Shown here: in pieces, positions 1 to 11,416 of the stretch
Layout of the letters: the number at the start of each line of letters is the position of its first letter
How positions within the stretch are numbered: the first letter of the stretch is position 1
NCBI GenBank assembly: GCA_023525975.1
Contig: CM042018.1
Span: forward strand, 79,801,001-79,865,000
Reading direction: 5' to 3'
Length of the DNA stretch: 64,000 bases
DNA from: Smallanthus sonchifolius
Lineage: Eukaryota; Streptophyta; Magnoliopsida; Asterales; Asteraceae
Notes under the pieces: model-generated
The model's database searches: none
What the model saw: only the letters and a program-made list of their open reading frames with translations
Told to the model about the DNA's origin: nothing
Position numbers and translations under genes: made by a program

Positions 1-660
1 AAACGTTTTTGTAAAATATCAGGGTTTATCCCTATTATAATGAAAAAAAATGGGAGATTCCCCGTATTTTGAAAAGATCTTGAGTTATGAACTATTCCGC
101 TGTGTTTATAAAACTCTGATGATATAAAATAAGAAACAAGTACCAATCGTTGGTCACACGTCCAGGTAGGGTGTGACATTTGTGTAAGGGAGGGAGTAAC
201 CTTACGCCCTAACATACTGCCTTACGCCAATTACATTAAATGGAGTAACCTTACGCCAATAAAATTAAAAATATGATTTTGGATAGGTTCTTGGTGATTT
301 GACTTGGGACTTATCCCAAGGGTTGTATTTCAATACTATTGGTGTATTTTGGGGTGATTTCATTATATGTAAAGCTCCGGTGTGATCTCGGGTCTTGCAT
401 CATGTGGATTGGATTCTCATGGACATGTTTAGTAATTGGTTTTTGTTAATCTTCTCGTATAGAGTCTTTACAAACTATTTGGGGTTGTTACAAGTTGAGG
501 ATAACTTGTTTGTAACTTTTGTTAAACTAATTTGTGGAAATTATGTTAGTTTAATTCGTGTTTGTAAAACTTAACGTGTGGATACGTTAAATGTTGTTTT
601 GGGACCTAACTTCCGCGTGTTTTAAAAAGTTTAAATTGGGTTGAATTTTTGGGTGTTACA
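1..660 (+). mobile_element. 3' end of a 5' LTR (LARD-1, Tekay-like termini)
   Basis: The stretch ends in GGGTGTTACA at 651-660 and is followed three bases later by a plant initiator-tRNA primer binding site, the standard end of a Gypsy LTR. The terminus pairs well with TGTGACACCC at 4152, the proposed start of the matching 3' LTR. A second LTR-like terminus, GGGTGTGACA, ends near 178 and is not followed by a PBS, so 1-178 may be the end of a different, older LTR. No coding potential is seen. The LTR starts outside the window. Confidence 0.5.
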
Positions 661-3600
661 ACTTGGTATCAGAGCAATGGTTTGAGGGATTTGGTGTGCG
701 AGACACCAAACTCAAACCTATAATAATCTTGATATGGTCGGTGAAATGAGAATCCAATGATGGCGTGACCGAGACACGGATCTTAAGGGGCAAGGTTAGT
801 ATGGATTATCTTGTTGTTTGTTTTAATTGGTGTCCAATGTGACCTAATTACGCAGAAAGCTGTTAAGGGATTCGTTATATGGAGATAGTGAATGTAATTG
901 GGCATATTAAATTATCAATCATGCATGGCAAGTATGATTCGTAATGTAACATGTGTGAATACCTTCATGATAAGCATATGATGATGAACACCGATAATGA
1001 GTAAGTGAAGGTGGTTATATGTGTATATGTATATATTATGTGTTTGTGCATAAATGATTATGCATGGGTAATTAATATACACATAGGAAAGAGTAGTGCC
1101 TTACAGAATAAGACTAGAAGCCAATAAGTAGGTAGAACACCTACAAACTTATTACTACACGATCGGGATGACTAGGGGGAAACATAAATTAGTGGGTGGA
1201 ATTCGTAGATAGAATTCGATTTAAAGACTCACGTGTGATAGAGTCTATGGGTGTATCACCTCGAGGATGAGGATAAATTTGGGATTAGTCTGGAGAATTG
1301 GAAAGCAATATTCAAGTGGAGGATGGCTAAAGCTTTCTGTGATGTCGTGTCAACGTTTTCCTTCAAGGAAGATAGGAGCTCATTGAGGCGGTACTTTGAA
1401 GAACTGCATAAAGCCTTGAGGATGGGAGGAACGACTTAGGCGAATACTAGGATGAAGGAAAACCTTGTCTTCACAAGGGGTTCGTGGTGGACGAGCCAAA
1501 GAAGTAAAATGGTGAGAGCTTATTCGTCGATTAATTAACGATACATCACTATTATGGTTTTGGCTTTGAGCAATCTATTGTGATGGGTGGATGGAATACT
1601 ACTCGCGAAGAGTCAACTCCGAAAAATGGTGGATATTTGGTTAGAAGTTCCCGTAGGGAGAAAAGCATAAAAGAGTGAGGATAATGCAACGGGGTGAATT
1701 CAAGAGACGTTCTTGAGTTAGTTTTATCCATGAACTATTGTGGATCTTGTAATTAGAAGTTTTCTTCACGTACGTTAGACCGGTGGATTAATCAAAAGAT
1801 TGTGGGCATGTCGTATGACTAAGTGTGGTCTAGCCCAAATCATAGAGTATCAGAGGGAATGAAGATAGATCGGCCATCTCGATGATATCGGTTTCTCCTT
1901 CATGGTGTACAACTCGGATGGAGTTAATTATTATGTGATGCAAGGAGATCAAACTCGGGAACAAGTGGGGTGTGAAGAGGAATTTGTGTAGGCTTCAAGA
2001 AATCTAAATATTCTAGTTGAGCTAGAAATCCCTTTGGGGAGGCAATACTTCTTGTTGCCATATGTGTGGAAGTTACACAAGTTGAATGATGGGACACGCT
2101 ACGCCGTAGTGTTCTAGTCCTATTAATAGGTGCTACGGTGGTTACAATTCGAGACTCATTTGAAGTGAATGTCCCGAGCTAAAGCACACGATTGTTAGGG
2201 GGGAAGAAAATAGAAAATTTAAGGTTGTCGGGCGAACATTTCTAATTACCAAAGACAAAACTGAGGTCTTTTGGTATAATTATAGGATGTGGGTGAAACA
2301 ATCAAATGGATTGGAGTCCTACGATTGTAGTGGAAATTGTGTGGTACTTAGTAACCGCATCAAAGTCGTGTATGACTAAAGGGTGATGTGTCGACCCGTT
2401 CTCGCCTAGAGACGATGAAACACGTAGCGCGTGAATTGATGTATGCCTGGCTAATCCCATTGACACCAACGGAAGCAATGGAATACTTGATGTTCCAGTC
2501 GTGAAGAAGTTCATAAGGGTTTTATAACCGAATGTCATTTCTTGGGGTGTAACCGTTCTCTTGAGGAAAGGAAGAATGGAAGAATGTATACGTACATTTG
2601 GCGGGGTTTGAATAGGTGTATAAGTCCTAGTTCAACAATAAAGGTAGAAGAGAACGTTATCCCATGAATGGTATCATTTTCGTTATGAATGCTATAGGAT
2701 TGCGGATGTAACTTTCTGGCTTATTAGAAGTTACGCGGTTTATGTGGATCAATGTGAAAGGTGTGTAGACCCATGTATGCTTATACGGTGGTCGTTTATT
2801 CGATGACAGTCATTTTTATCTTTGATTTGTGAGTTTCCTGAAATTCCCTGAAAGGAGAGGCCTTTCTTCGGAATGATTTGGTGTGCCATTTGGCTTTTGT
2901 GGAAATCCATTTTTGGATGAGGCGGTGAATTCTGAAGACATATATGTTGACCCATCAATGATTAAAGTAATCAAGGGGTATATGGTGTTGGAGTCCTAGA
3001 AATTCATAGGTGGCGTTTGAAGTCTTAGAATTTCACAACCAGTGATTGAAAATGAAGTCTTCGAACTTCAAAGGGGGATTGTAAGATTGAGATCTCTAAA
3101 TATCAATGGATGACTTACACTGAAGTCGTTGGGATGAATAAGGTGTTGGATTATGAATTAGATTTTGACTATAGCATTTGACGTGTCCTTCCATAGGAAG
3201 ACTGTATGCCTGTCGGATGCCTTGGTGCCTCGTGCATTAGACTCGTTTATCTCTATATACAACAATACATGAGTATCGTATATTCTCCTTATCAGTTGTG
3301 AGCTTGATTGTAGAAATTAAAAGAGAGAACTTGGAGAGGGAACTGAGGAATCTATACGCAGGCGAGCGTTAGAAGGTTGAATTGTAGTCCTCGAACTTCA
3401 TCGGTGTTCTTGAAGTCCTTGTACTTCATGGGTGATGACTGAGACTTAAAAGCCTCATGGGTTATTGTATGTTTGTTTTAGAGTTTAACTTTTGGTGACT
3501 AGGGATGAAAGGAGACACAATCAAGTATATGGTTAAAAGTGTATCACTTGCCTACTGGTTAAAGCCGAATACCAAAAGTGAACCTACTGTTCCAAGTGGT

Positions 3601-4151
3601 CGGAGAACTTTGGTTCAAGAGGTGTGTGATACGACATGATACATATGTACCTGTTGTGTCGGAATGAGGTGTTAGTTTCATATTTCGATTTGGAGGAAAC
3701 CAAGTGACTAATTACCATTTGTTGAAAAATGGTGTCATCTTATCTACCATTTGAGTATTCAAATTCGATAGAAAGAATTACTAAATGGTGAACGGTATCG
3801 AATATCGTTTGTTTGGTTGCTATTGGTTGTTGTGAATCTAAGAATCTATGGAGCGATACAAGATCTAGCGTGAAAGATCTTGTATATTGAGTGTGATTGA
3901 AAAATCTACTCAAGGTAGACAGAAAAACCTAAGTGGATTTAGGGAGGAGGTGTATTGAAATTCAAATGGGAACTTTGGCGATATAAAAGTTTCCCTTATA
4001 AAGGGGTGTATCGGGTTTAGAAACGTGGGAGGCCATGTCCCCGTTTTATTGGACCGTTCCGACTTCACTTTTGTTTGTTGAGTGGATTTCCGTTAGGAGT
4101 TACTCGGGGGATCGTGTAGACTCCATGATACATTTCTCATGGTTCATCCAT
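661..4151 (+). mobile_element. Non-coding interior of LARD-1
   Basis: This 3.49 kb region between the PBS and the next LTR start carries no ORF above about 80 codons on either strand and no recognisable gag or pol motif. Its size fits a LARD (large retrotransposon derivative), whose interior is typically about 3.5 kb and non-coding. An autonomous element decayed beyond recognition is the alternative. The bases before 4152 are not clearly purine rich, so a polypurine tract is not convincing here. Confidence 0.4.
664..675 (+). other. Primer binding site (tRNA-iMet type)
   Basis: TGGTATCAGAGC directly follows the LTR end at 660. It complements the 3' end of plant initiator tRNA-Met, the usual minus-strand primer of plant Gypsy and Copia elements. 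Confidence 0.8.
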
Positions 4152-4721
4152 GTGACACCCAGTAGTCCAGGTCAATACCCATAGTCATATTTGCACATTC
4201 CTATTTTATATTTCTTAAAATATTATCTTTGACATGGTATTGTCAGGAGTCTAGCAAAGGGACAAGTGTCATATTTAGTAATTTTTAAGAATTAATAGGA
4301 AATAAACGATAATAACCCGCATTAAACGTTCATTGGTGATTAACGAGATTTTATTCCAGTAAAAGTCTAGGGACACGTTTTAATATAAAAACGTATATAT
4401 TGGTGACTAAACCTTAAAACATGGACATAAAAATGTGGGTTGCATGACCTTGAGTTATTTTATGTGTATACATGTATAATATAGTTAAAGTAATAACTAT
4501 GTCGGGAACTCACTAACAGGTTATTAAAGCTAGTCAAACTACACAAAATGTAGGACGTTTTAATAATTAAAGATATTAAAGCGGGTATTAATTTCGGGTA
4601 ATATACCGCATCTAAATCAAACACATCATCATGATGACTTCTTTGCTTACAATTCACTCCAACATCAAGTCGTAATGATGATGAGTTGTTGAGATCTACA
4701 CTCAACCCCTGTTTCATCTAA

Positions 4722-4726
<5 letters not shown>

Positions 4727-4757
<31 letters not shown>
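4727..4757. repeat. (AT)n microsatellite
   Basis: A run of alternating AT of about 31 bp lies inside the LARD-1 3' LTR. The LARD-2 LTRs carry similar TA runs near 54472-54491 and 61809-61829. Confidence 0.9.
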
Positions 4758-4761
<4 letters not shown>

Positions 4762-5191
4762 TCTAGGAATATAGATATATAAATTTTAAATCATTAAAGT
4801 TACTACACCAAATACTAGATCACGGGATCACCTACCGAGTTTACACCACCTTAAACCGATCCAACTAACAATTAGAATGCAACTAGGTGATTGGACAACA
4901 CCCAACCCCCACCCCTTAACCCTCTTCTGCCGAGAATAGTGGGGCCACCCACTTATCTTGCTTCACCAACTCACTTCCATCATTGTTGTCATAATATCAT
5001 ACTCACTCAACTAGAAGTGCAAGCAAGGGTCAATGTCCATCAAGTCAACAATCCCTTGCAATGATTTTGTTGAGTGCAACACTCAAACTCCATCTCTCTT
5101 TCTCCATATATACGAAACACACACCACACCAACATCCATACCTTATCATAATGACCAATGCTGATTACCAAACCTACACACAATCTATCTA

Positions 5192-5201
5192 CTATAAATA
5201 G
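5192..5201 (+). promoter_or_regulatory. LTR TATA box (LARD-1)
   Basis: CTATAAATAG lies about 1.04 kb into the LTR and is followed by a C/A-rich leader, as at the U3/R border of plant Gypsy LTRs. The same core occurs in the Gypsy A LTRs. Confidence 0.6.
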
Positions 5202-6510
5202 AATATGAACCAATATAAAACACTTGCACCAACACCCCTTAACTCCCTCCTCCATCCCTCGACTGATTCATTTCGGATTTCACCCAATCCCCCTCTCCAA
5301 ACCGAAAATGCAAACAATTCCCGTAACTCAGCTTCATTCCAGATTTTCGGTCAACTTCAGAAGGCCATATCTCTTTAGTTCCTTGGTCAAATCAGTCCAT
5401 TCTTTTTCTAGAATGAACTCTATGTTAACAGAGGAGAACCCAAGTGGAATCACTCGAATCCATGGAGTATTCGACCTCCAAACTTCCTACGCGAAAACGT
5501 CGCTTGATGCAGGTCAAAGCTGGATAATTCTTCCCATTTTCTTGTTTTGAGGTACCTACACAACTCCAAACCTAGTAGTTCTTTTTCACATCTCCTCTGG
5601 TTTCAAAAAAATTGATTTTAGAAGAAAACCCCAAGTCATTTGGTCTTCTAAAACCATCTAAAAGTCTACTCGGAGTACGCCTAAAATCTGAGTTTTCAAT
5701 AATATTTATTTTTAAGTTGTTACAAAAATAATATTTATTTTTGGTACACTTAATAAGTCACCAATAGGGAAACATATTATTTTCTCGGAAAATATGTAAG
5801 CGTCTAGACTGGAATAATAATCACCAATGAGTCGTAAATGAAAACCCTATTTTTACTAAACAAAGACGTACTTAACAGGATTCGTTAAGTCGGATGAACT
5901 ACTTACGTATAAGAAGAGTAGTCTTAACACATTAGTAACCTTGTGTGATTAAGGTACGGATAGACATGAACTCTTAGCGCACTATTATTTGCTGCTAGGA
6001 TTTCATTGGACACATGGTGAGTTCACGGCCCCCTTTCGCTTTTTAAAGTTTTGTAAATTGCGGGGGAGAAACATACTTACATTAAGTATTACAGTATTGT
6101 TTAATATATGTCGAAACATTGTTGTTTTATACAATTGGGAAAGCATTGCAAACATTTTTATATGATAACAAGGAAACAAGACACTAACACTATGTCATAC
6201 ATGGTGAACAATATAGCGCTTAAAGTCCCCGGAATAACACACTTTTGTAACCATTAGCTATGAACTTAGCCCGGGATTATATGGATAGTACTATTGGGGT
6301 GACGCTCCCGGTCATGGTTAGTCGCGCTAACCAGGGGTCCAAATGGCCGAATGATCGCATATTATTTTACTCGCAGAAAGGCGAGGAGGGGCATTAAATT
6401 GTTGGGGTTTGGTTACGGTTTCATATATGGACATAGGTATTTGTAAGCCTAGCTAGCTTACGAATGGATCAATAACACTTGTTTCGTTTATCATATGCGT
6501 TTAGAATTAT

Positions 6511-6658
6511 TTGTACTTATTTATGACGGTAATGTCATGGGCAATGTTTTTGGGTAAAACTACTTATCTTATGACGGTTAAGTCATGGACATGTTTTCAA
6601 AGGAAAACTACTTATTTTATGACGGTTAAGTCATGTATATGTTTTCATGTATATGTTT
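6511..6658 (+). repeat. About 45-bp tandem repeat in LARD-1 LTR
   Basis: Three units share tatgacggt(t)aagtcatg followed by a gttttc...aaaactactta segment; the last is shortened and stuttered (atgttttcatgtatatgttttc). The LARD-2 LTRs carry related units on the opposite strand at 52855-52990 and 60105-60215. The array ends exactly where Sirevirus homology starts. Confidence 0.7.
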
Positions 6659-7368
6659 TCATCGGGTCAAACTATTGTTCACCAAGCAACTTCTCCTGCT
6701 CATCATGCTGAGTCATCTAATGCCAGATCAAATGAGCCTTACAGGAGGACTTACAGAGAAAAGAGAACTTGCTTTCACTGTGGTTTGGTTGGTCACATTC
6801 TTGTGAACTGTCCTACTAAGAACCAAGGGAAATGGCCAAATGTTTCACAACCGGCTGTTATCCCTAAGTCACTACTAGTGAAGCATTCCAAAAGTCCAAA
6901 AGCAAATGTGGTGAAACCACCAGTAAAACCTATGGTAAAGCCAAAGATCACTTTCGAGGCTAAACCATTTGTTTCAAAGAAGGGAAAGCTACCAGCTAAA
7001 CCTAGTGCATCTACCTCTGGTAGTGCACCAACTGGTGTGAAACCTGTGGTGAAACTCTCTAAGCCACAGAGGAGAAGAAGGAACAATAAATTGAGAAAGC
7101 TAGAATAGCTGGCTAGAATTCAATCAGGTGAAGCTTCCACGAGTTCACCTGCTGCTGTCGAATCTAAGTCTACTGTTCCTGTTAAGAAAATGAAAAGGTC
7201 TTGGAACAAGAAATCCAAACGTTCTCAATCTCCTGATCCTAAATTTTCTAAAGTTTCATCCATTTTTGACAGTCATGATTGTGAATTAACTGAGATTGTT
7301 TATTTTGAGAAAGACGGACGACCACTATGGCTTGGGTCTCCAAATCTAATTAATTCTTTTTGTGACTT
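6659..7368 (+). pseudogene. Sirevirus gag C-terminal fragment (left copy)
   Basis: The fragment encodes the end of a Sirevirus Gag. A CCHC zinc knuckle of the form CX2CX4HX4C (starts CFHCG, ends VNC) lies at residues 42-55 of the reading frame opening at 6647, followed by a Lys/Pro-rich basic tail. Such knuckles bind genomic RNA in the virus-like particle. An in-frame TAG at 7106-7108 interrupts it, and homology continues to the protease ORF. Everything upstream (Gag N-terminus, leader, PBS and 5' LTR) is missing, and the join is to an unrelated LARD LTR. The right copy keeps these parts but has lost the last Cys of this knuckle. Confidence 0.85.
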
Positions 7369-8184
7369 GTGCCGGGACATCCGAAGGGTACTATCTCTAA
7401 TCGTTGGTATGTAGATAGTGGATGCTCCCGGCACATGACAGGTAACATGGCCTTGCTTCAAGATGTGAAAACATTCAGAGGCGGCTATGTGGCCTTTGCT
7501 GGAGAGAAAGGCGTTATTATCACGTGTCGAGGCGTGGTTTCAAATGGTTGTGTCAGCTTTGACAATGTCAACTACTGCGAGCAGCTGAAGCATAACTTGT
7601 TGAGTGTCTCCCAAATGTGTGACAAGGAGTACTCGGTGATGTTTGACAAGACTGAATGCTTGATACTCAAACTTGGTTTTGAGGTTCCTGAAGACTGGAT
7701 TCTGATGAGAGCGCCAAGGACAAACGACACCTATCAGATTGATATGAGCGTGGCAACAACCACCTCATCAGTTGCTACTTGTTTGCTTACCAAAGCGACA
7801 GAGCTTGACTCTATCTTGTGGCATAGGAAACTAGGACACATTTCTTATCGAAAAATGAATCATCTTGTCCGAATCGGTTTGGTAACCGGTGTTCCTAAGC
7901 TGAGATTTACCATTGCAGATGACTGTATGCCTTGTAAAAAGGGCAAACAGCAACGGAGGTCTCACAAGCCCAAGCTCCAAAACTCCATCGATACCCCTTT
8001 GGAGCTATTACATATGGATCTATTTGGCCCCATAAGTATCAGGAGTATTGGAGGTAAGTCATTCTTTCTGGTTGTAACTGATGATTTCTCACGTTTTTCT
8101 TGGGTGCATTTTTTAGGTACGAAGGACGAAACTGCTGTCATTCTTCAATACCTAATCCTGACTTGGAATCTCTGTGAAAGTTGA
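7369..8184 (+). pseudogene. Sirevirus protease, pre-integrase and integrase start (left copy)
   Basis: The 271-codon frame holds the Copia protease active site DSG at residues 16-18, a GAG-pre-integrase HHCC zinc finger (begins LWHRKLGH, ends CMPCKKGKQ), and the first part of the DDE integrase core with its first Asp in LLHMDLFGP. These domains cut the polyprotein and insert the cDNA. The frame ends at a stop after a frameshift, and the core continues in the next frame from 8181. Domain order PR-INT-RT-RH is the Copia order. Confidence 0.9.
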
Positions 8185-9119
8185 AGGTTAGAAGAATAAG
8201 GAGTGACAACGGAACTGACTTCAAGAATAATTTGATGGAACTTTTCTGTCTCAAGAAGGGGATCCGTAACGAATTTAGTGCCCCGTACACACCACAGCAG
8301 AATGGAGTCGCAGTAAGGAAGAACAGAACATTGATTGAGACTGCAAAGACAATGCTGTCAGATGCAAAGCTTCCTGTCACTTTCTGGGCAGAAGTAGTTA
8401 ATACAGCTTGTCACCTCTTGAACAGAGTTCTGGTTGTGAAGAGGCACAACAAGACTTGTTACGAGTTGATCAACAATCGAACTCCCAATCTTGATTACCT
8501 AGTTCCTTTTGGTAGTCCCTGTTCCTTTTTGCTACATTACAAAGACCGCAAGTCTAAGTTTCATGCAAAAGCGGTGGAAGGCATCTTCTTAGGATATGTT
8601 GCCAACTCGCCTTGCAAAAGAGTGTACAATATAGGAACTCGTACTGTCGAGGAATGGTTTGAAGTGGATTGTAGTAAACACAGCATTGCACTAGAACCAA
8701 CTGGTCCAGCTTGGGGTTTTGATTATGATGCACTATTCAAATCTTTCAATCTTCCTGATTTGTCTGCAAATGATGCCGCAAATGTATATGAATTATTTGG
8801 TGGCGGTGATGACTCCAGTTTCTCAACACGTGCTACTGTAACGATGGTAACTCCTGATTCCTATGCTGCATCTGCATCTGGAACTTATGATGGTGATGAC
8901 AGTGAAGATGTTTATGTTGACGGAAATGACTCTCAAGCTAATCCTAACACTCGTGTAGGAAATGAAGCTCAAGCTGATCTAATCAACATTGAATCTTCTT
9001 CTTCTAGAATACGATATATGGGGGAGTTAAGCACGAACCTCGATTCAGAAATTCAGGAACCGAATGTACCAGAGATGAGAGTGCATAAGAATCATCCAAT
9101 TGACAACGTTATGAGTTGA
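8181..9119 (+). pseudogene. Sirevirus integrase core, second part (left copy)
   Basis: It carries the second catalytic Asp (RSDNGT, residue 9 of this frame). Thirty-six residues later, where the catalytic Glu belongs, residue 45 is Val (NGVAVRKNR, codon 8313-8315), whereas the right copy has Glu. The C-terminal part contains an acidic Ser/Asp-rich linker toward RT. From 8463 the sequence is the first copy of a 650 bp tandem duplication, and the frame closes at a stop a few bases past the duplication junction. The product would be inactive for DDE chemistry. Confidence 0.9.
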
Positions 9120-9762
9120 TCAACAATCAACCTCCCAATCTTGACTATCTAGTTCCATTTGTTAGTCCCTGTTCCTTATTACTACAATACAAAGACCGAA
9201 AGTCTAAGTTTCATGCAAAAGCGGTGGAAGGCATCTTCTTAGGATATGTTGCCAACTCGCCTTGTAAGAGAGTGTACAATATAGGAACTTTTACTGTCGA
9301 GGAATTGATTGAAGTGGATTGTAGTAAACACAACATTCCACCAGAACCAACTGGTCCAGCTTGGGGTTTTGATTATGATACGCTATTCAAATCTTTCAAT
9401 CTTCTTGATTTGTCTGCAAATGATGCCGCAAATGTATATGAATTATTTGGTGGCGGTGATGACTCCAGTTTCTCAACACGTGCTACTGTACCGATTGTAA
9501 CTCCTGATTCCTATGCTGCATCTGCATCTGGAACTCATGATGGTGATAACAGTGAAGATGTTCATGTTGACGGAAATGACGCTCAAGCTAATCCTAACAC
9601 TCGTGTAGGAAATGAAGTTCCAGCTGATCTAATCAACATTGAATCTTCTTCTTCTGGAACACAGGATTTGGAGGAGCTAAGCACGAACCTCGATTCAGAA
9701 ATTCAGGAACCGAATGTACAAGAGATGAGAGTGCATAAGAATCATCCAATTAACAACATTAT
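8463..9762 (+). repeat. 650-bp direct tandem duplication inside Sirevirus pol
   Basis: 8463-9112 and 9113-9762 are adjacent direct copies; each begins gagttgatcaacaatc and ends near atccaatt(g/a)acaac. 650 is not a multiple of three, so the second copy is frameshifted against the first. The inverted right copy has this segment once. The two units share differences from the right copy, so the duplication arose in the left lineage and then diverged (about 94% by eye). Confidence 0.92.
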
Positions 9763-10639
9763 TGGTGATCCTCATGCCGGTGTTCAAACTCGTCATCGAA
9801 CCATTGCTGAGAACACTAGTCTCTACTGTGAGATACTTGACACTGGTGTCATGGAAACATGTCTGCATGATGCATTCGTGTCCCATTTAGAGCCGAAGAA
9901 TGTGAAAGAGGCTCTCGCTGACAACTGCTGGATTGAGGCAATACAAGACAAACTGTCTCAATTCCAAAAGTTGCATGTATGGGATTTGGTTGACTTGCCA
10001 AGGGGAGTACAACCAATTGGCACCAGATGGGTGTTCAAATGCAAGACGGATGATCATCATGTTGTGGTGAAGAACAAAGCAAGGTTGGTTGTTCAGGGTT
10101 TTTATCAACAAGAAGGCTTGGATTACACAGAAGTTTATGCCCCAGTTGCTATACTTGAGGCCATTCGACTGTTTCTAGCTTATGCCTCATATGTTTACTT
10201 TAAGGACTATCAACTTGATGTGAAGAGTGCTTTCCTATATGGAAAAGTTCATGAAGAGGTCTATGTCACTCAACCTCCCGGCTTTGAAGATCCACATAAT
10301 ATCAATAAAGTGTATAAGCTCGACAAAGCACTTTATGGTCTTCATCAAGCACCACGGGCATGGTATGAGACATTATCTAAACATCTACTGTCTAATGGTT
10401 TCGACCGTGGACAGATTGACTCGACCCTCTTCATACGGAAAGCAGGAGGTGATATTCTTCTTGTACAAGTGTATGTCGATGACATTATCTTTGGGTCTAC
10501 AAATGAAGAGATGTGTAGGGAATTCGAACAGGTGATGAAGTCCAAGTTTGAAATGAGTAACATGGGTGAACTGTCGTTCTTCCTGGGTCTGCAAGTCAGT
10601 CAAAGAGAGGATGGCATTTATCTGCATCAAACAAAGTAG
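9116..10639 (+). pseudogene. Sirevirus reverse transcriptase (left copy)
   Basis: The 507-codon frame starts in the duplicated linker and runs through most of a Copia-type reverse transcriptase (RVT_2). It shows the conserved IGTRWVFK, QLDVKSAFLYG and YVDD motifs, the last at 10472-10483 and holding two catalytic Asp. The enzyme copies the genomic RNA into cDNA in the particle. It ends at an in-frame TAG at 10637-10639 with a second stop a few codons later, just before the connection domain. The ATG at 9116 is accidental, since the real product would be a polyprotein. Confidence 0.9.
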
Positions 10640-11416
10640 TTGTAGGACATCTTGTCGAAATACAAGATGAATGATAGCAGTACTTATGGCACACCTATCC
10701 CCGTCAATCATGGTCTACATCCTAACAAAGATGGAAAGGATGTGGATTGCAAATTGTACCGTGGGATGATTGGATCTCTTATGTATCTCACAGCTTCAAG
10801 GCCAGATATAATGTTTGCTGTATGCTTGTGCTCAAGGTTTCAGTCACAACCGAAGGAGTCTCATATGATAGCTGTAAAGAGGAATTTCAGATACTTGAAA
10901 GGGAAACCCCTATTGGGTCTTTGGTACTCTAAGCAGCAGTCTTTTAACTTCAAAGCCTACATTGATTCAGACTATGGCGGTTGTAACCTTGATAGAAAGT
11001 TAACTTCTGGTGGATGTCAATTCTTGGGAGACAAACTGGTTTCCTGGTAGTGTAAGAAGTAGTCAACGGTTTTTGTCTCAACATGTGAAGCAGAATACAT
11101 TGTTGCAGCTAGCGGTTGTTCTCAGATATTATGGATTCAGCAACAATTGAGAGACTACGGCTTGAACTTCACTGGAACTCCTCTGTTCATTGACAACAAT
11201 GCCACCATGTCCATCATAAACAACCCGGTGAAACATTCTAAAACTAAACATATTGAAATTCGCCATCATTTCATCCGTGATTGTGCTGAAAAACATCTCA
11301 TTGAACTTGTAAGGGTTCATACGGATGACAACTTTGATGAACTTTTCACCAAGGCATTTGATCGATCCCGTTTTGAGCATCTTGTCAACTTGATAGGAAT
11401 GTTCAATCCAGAGTGA
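10640..11416 (+). pseudogene. Sirevirus RT thumb and RNase H (left copy)
   Basis: Homology continues through the RT C-terminus (SLMYLTASRPDIMFAV) into Copia RNase H, ending in an ADLFTK-like motif (here DELFTK) and a final LVNLIGMFNPE before the TGA at 11414-11416. Several in-frame stops lie near 11048-11070. RNase H would degrade the RNA strand during reverse transcription. The end of pol matches the right copy at 18314. Confidence 0.88.

Larger units (their letters stand above)
4152..6658 (+). mobile_element. Truncated 3' LTR of LARD-1
   Basis: It begins TGTGACACCC and runs at least 2.5 kb before being cut at the Sirevirus junction. From about 6010 onward it follows the same order of blocks as the minus-strand LARD-2 LTRs: a GGTGAGTTCAC donor box, a C-rich/G-rich hairpin, GAAACAT, the block around 6300-6345 (atagtactat, ggtcatggttagtcgcgctaacc), then a tatgac tandem repeat. 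It also holds a TATA box at 5192. The two LARD-like families are clearly related but divergent, and lie in opposite orientations. Confidence 0.65.

Noticed and set aside
1251..1439. Small plus-strand gene in the LARD-1 interior
   Set aside because: 62 codons, no motif, isolated in sequence full of stops; expected by chance.
5224..5550. 108-codon ORF downstream of the LARD-1 TATA box
   Set aside because: The composition is plain leader sequence, with no recognisable domain and no second LTR copy to test conservation.
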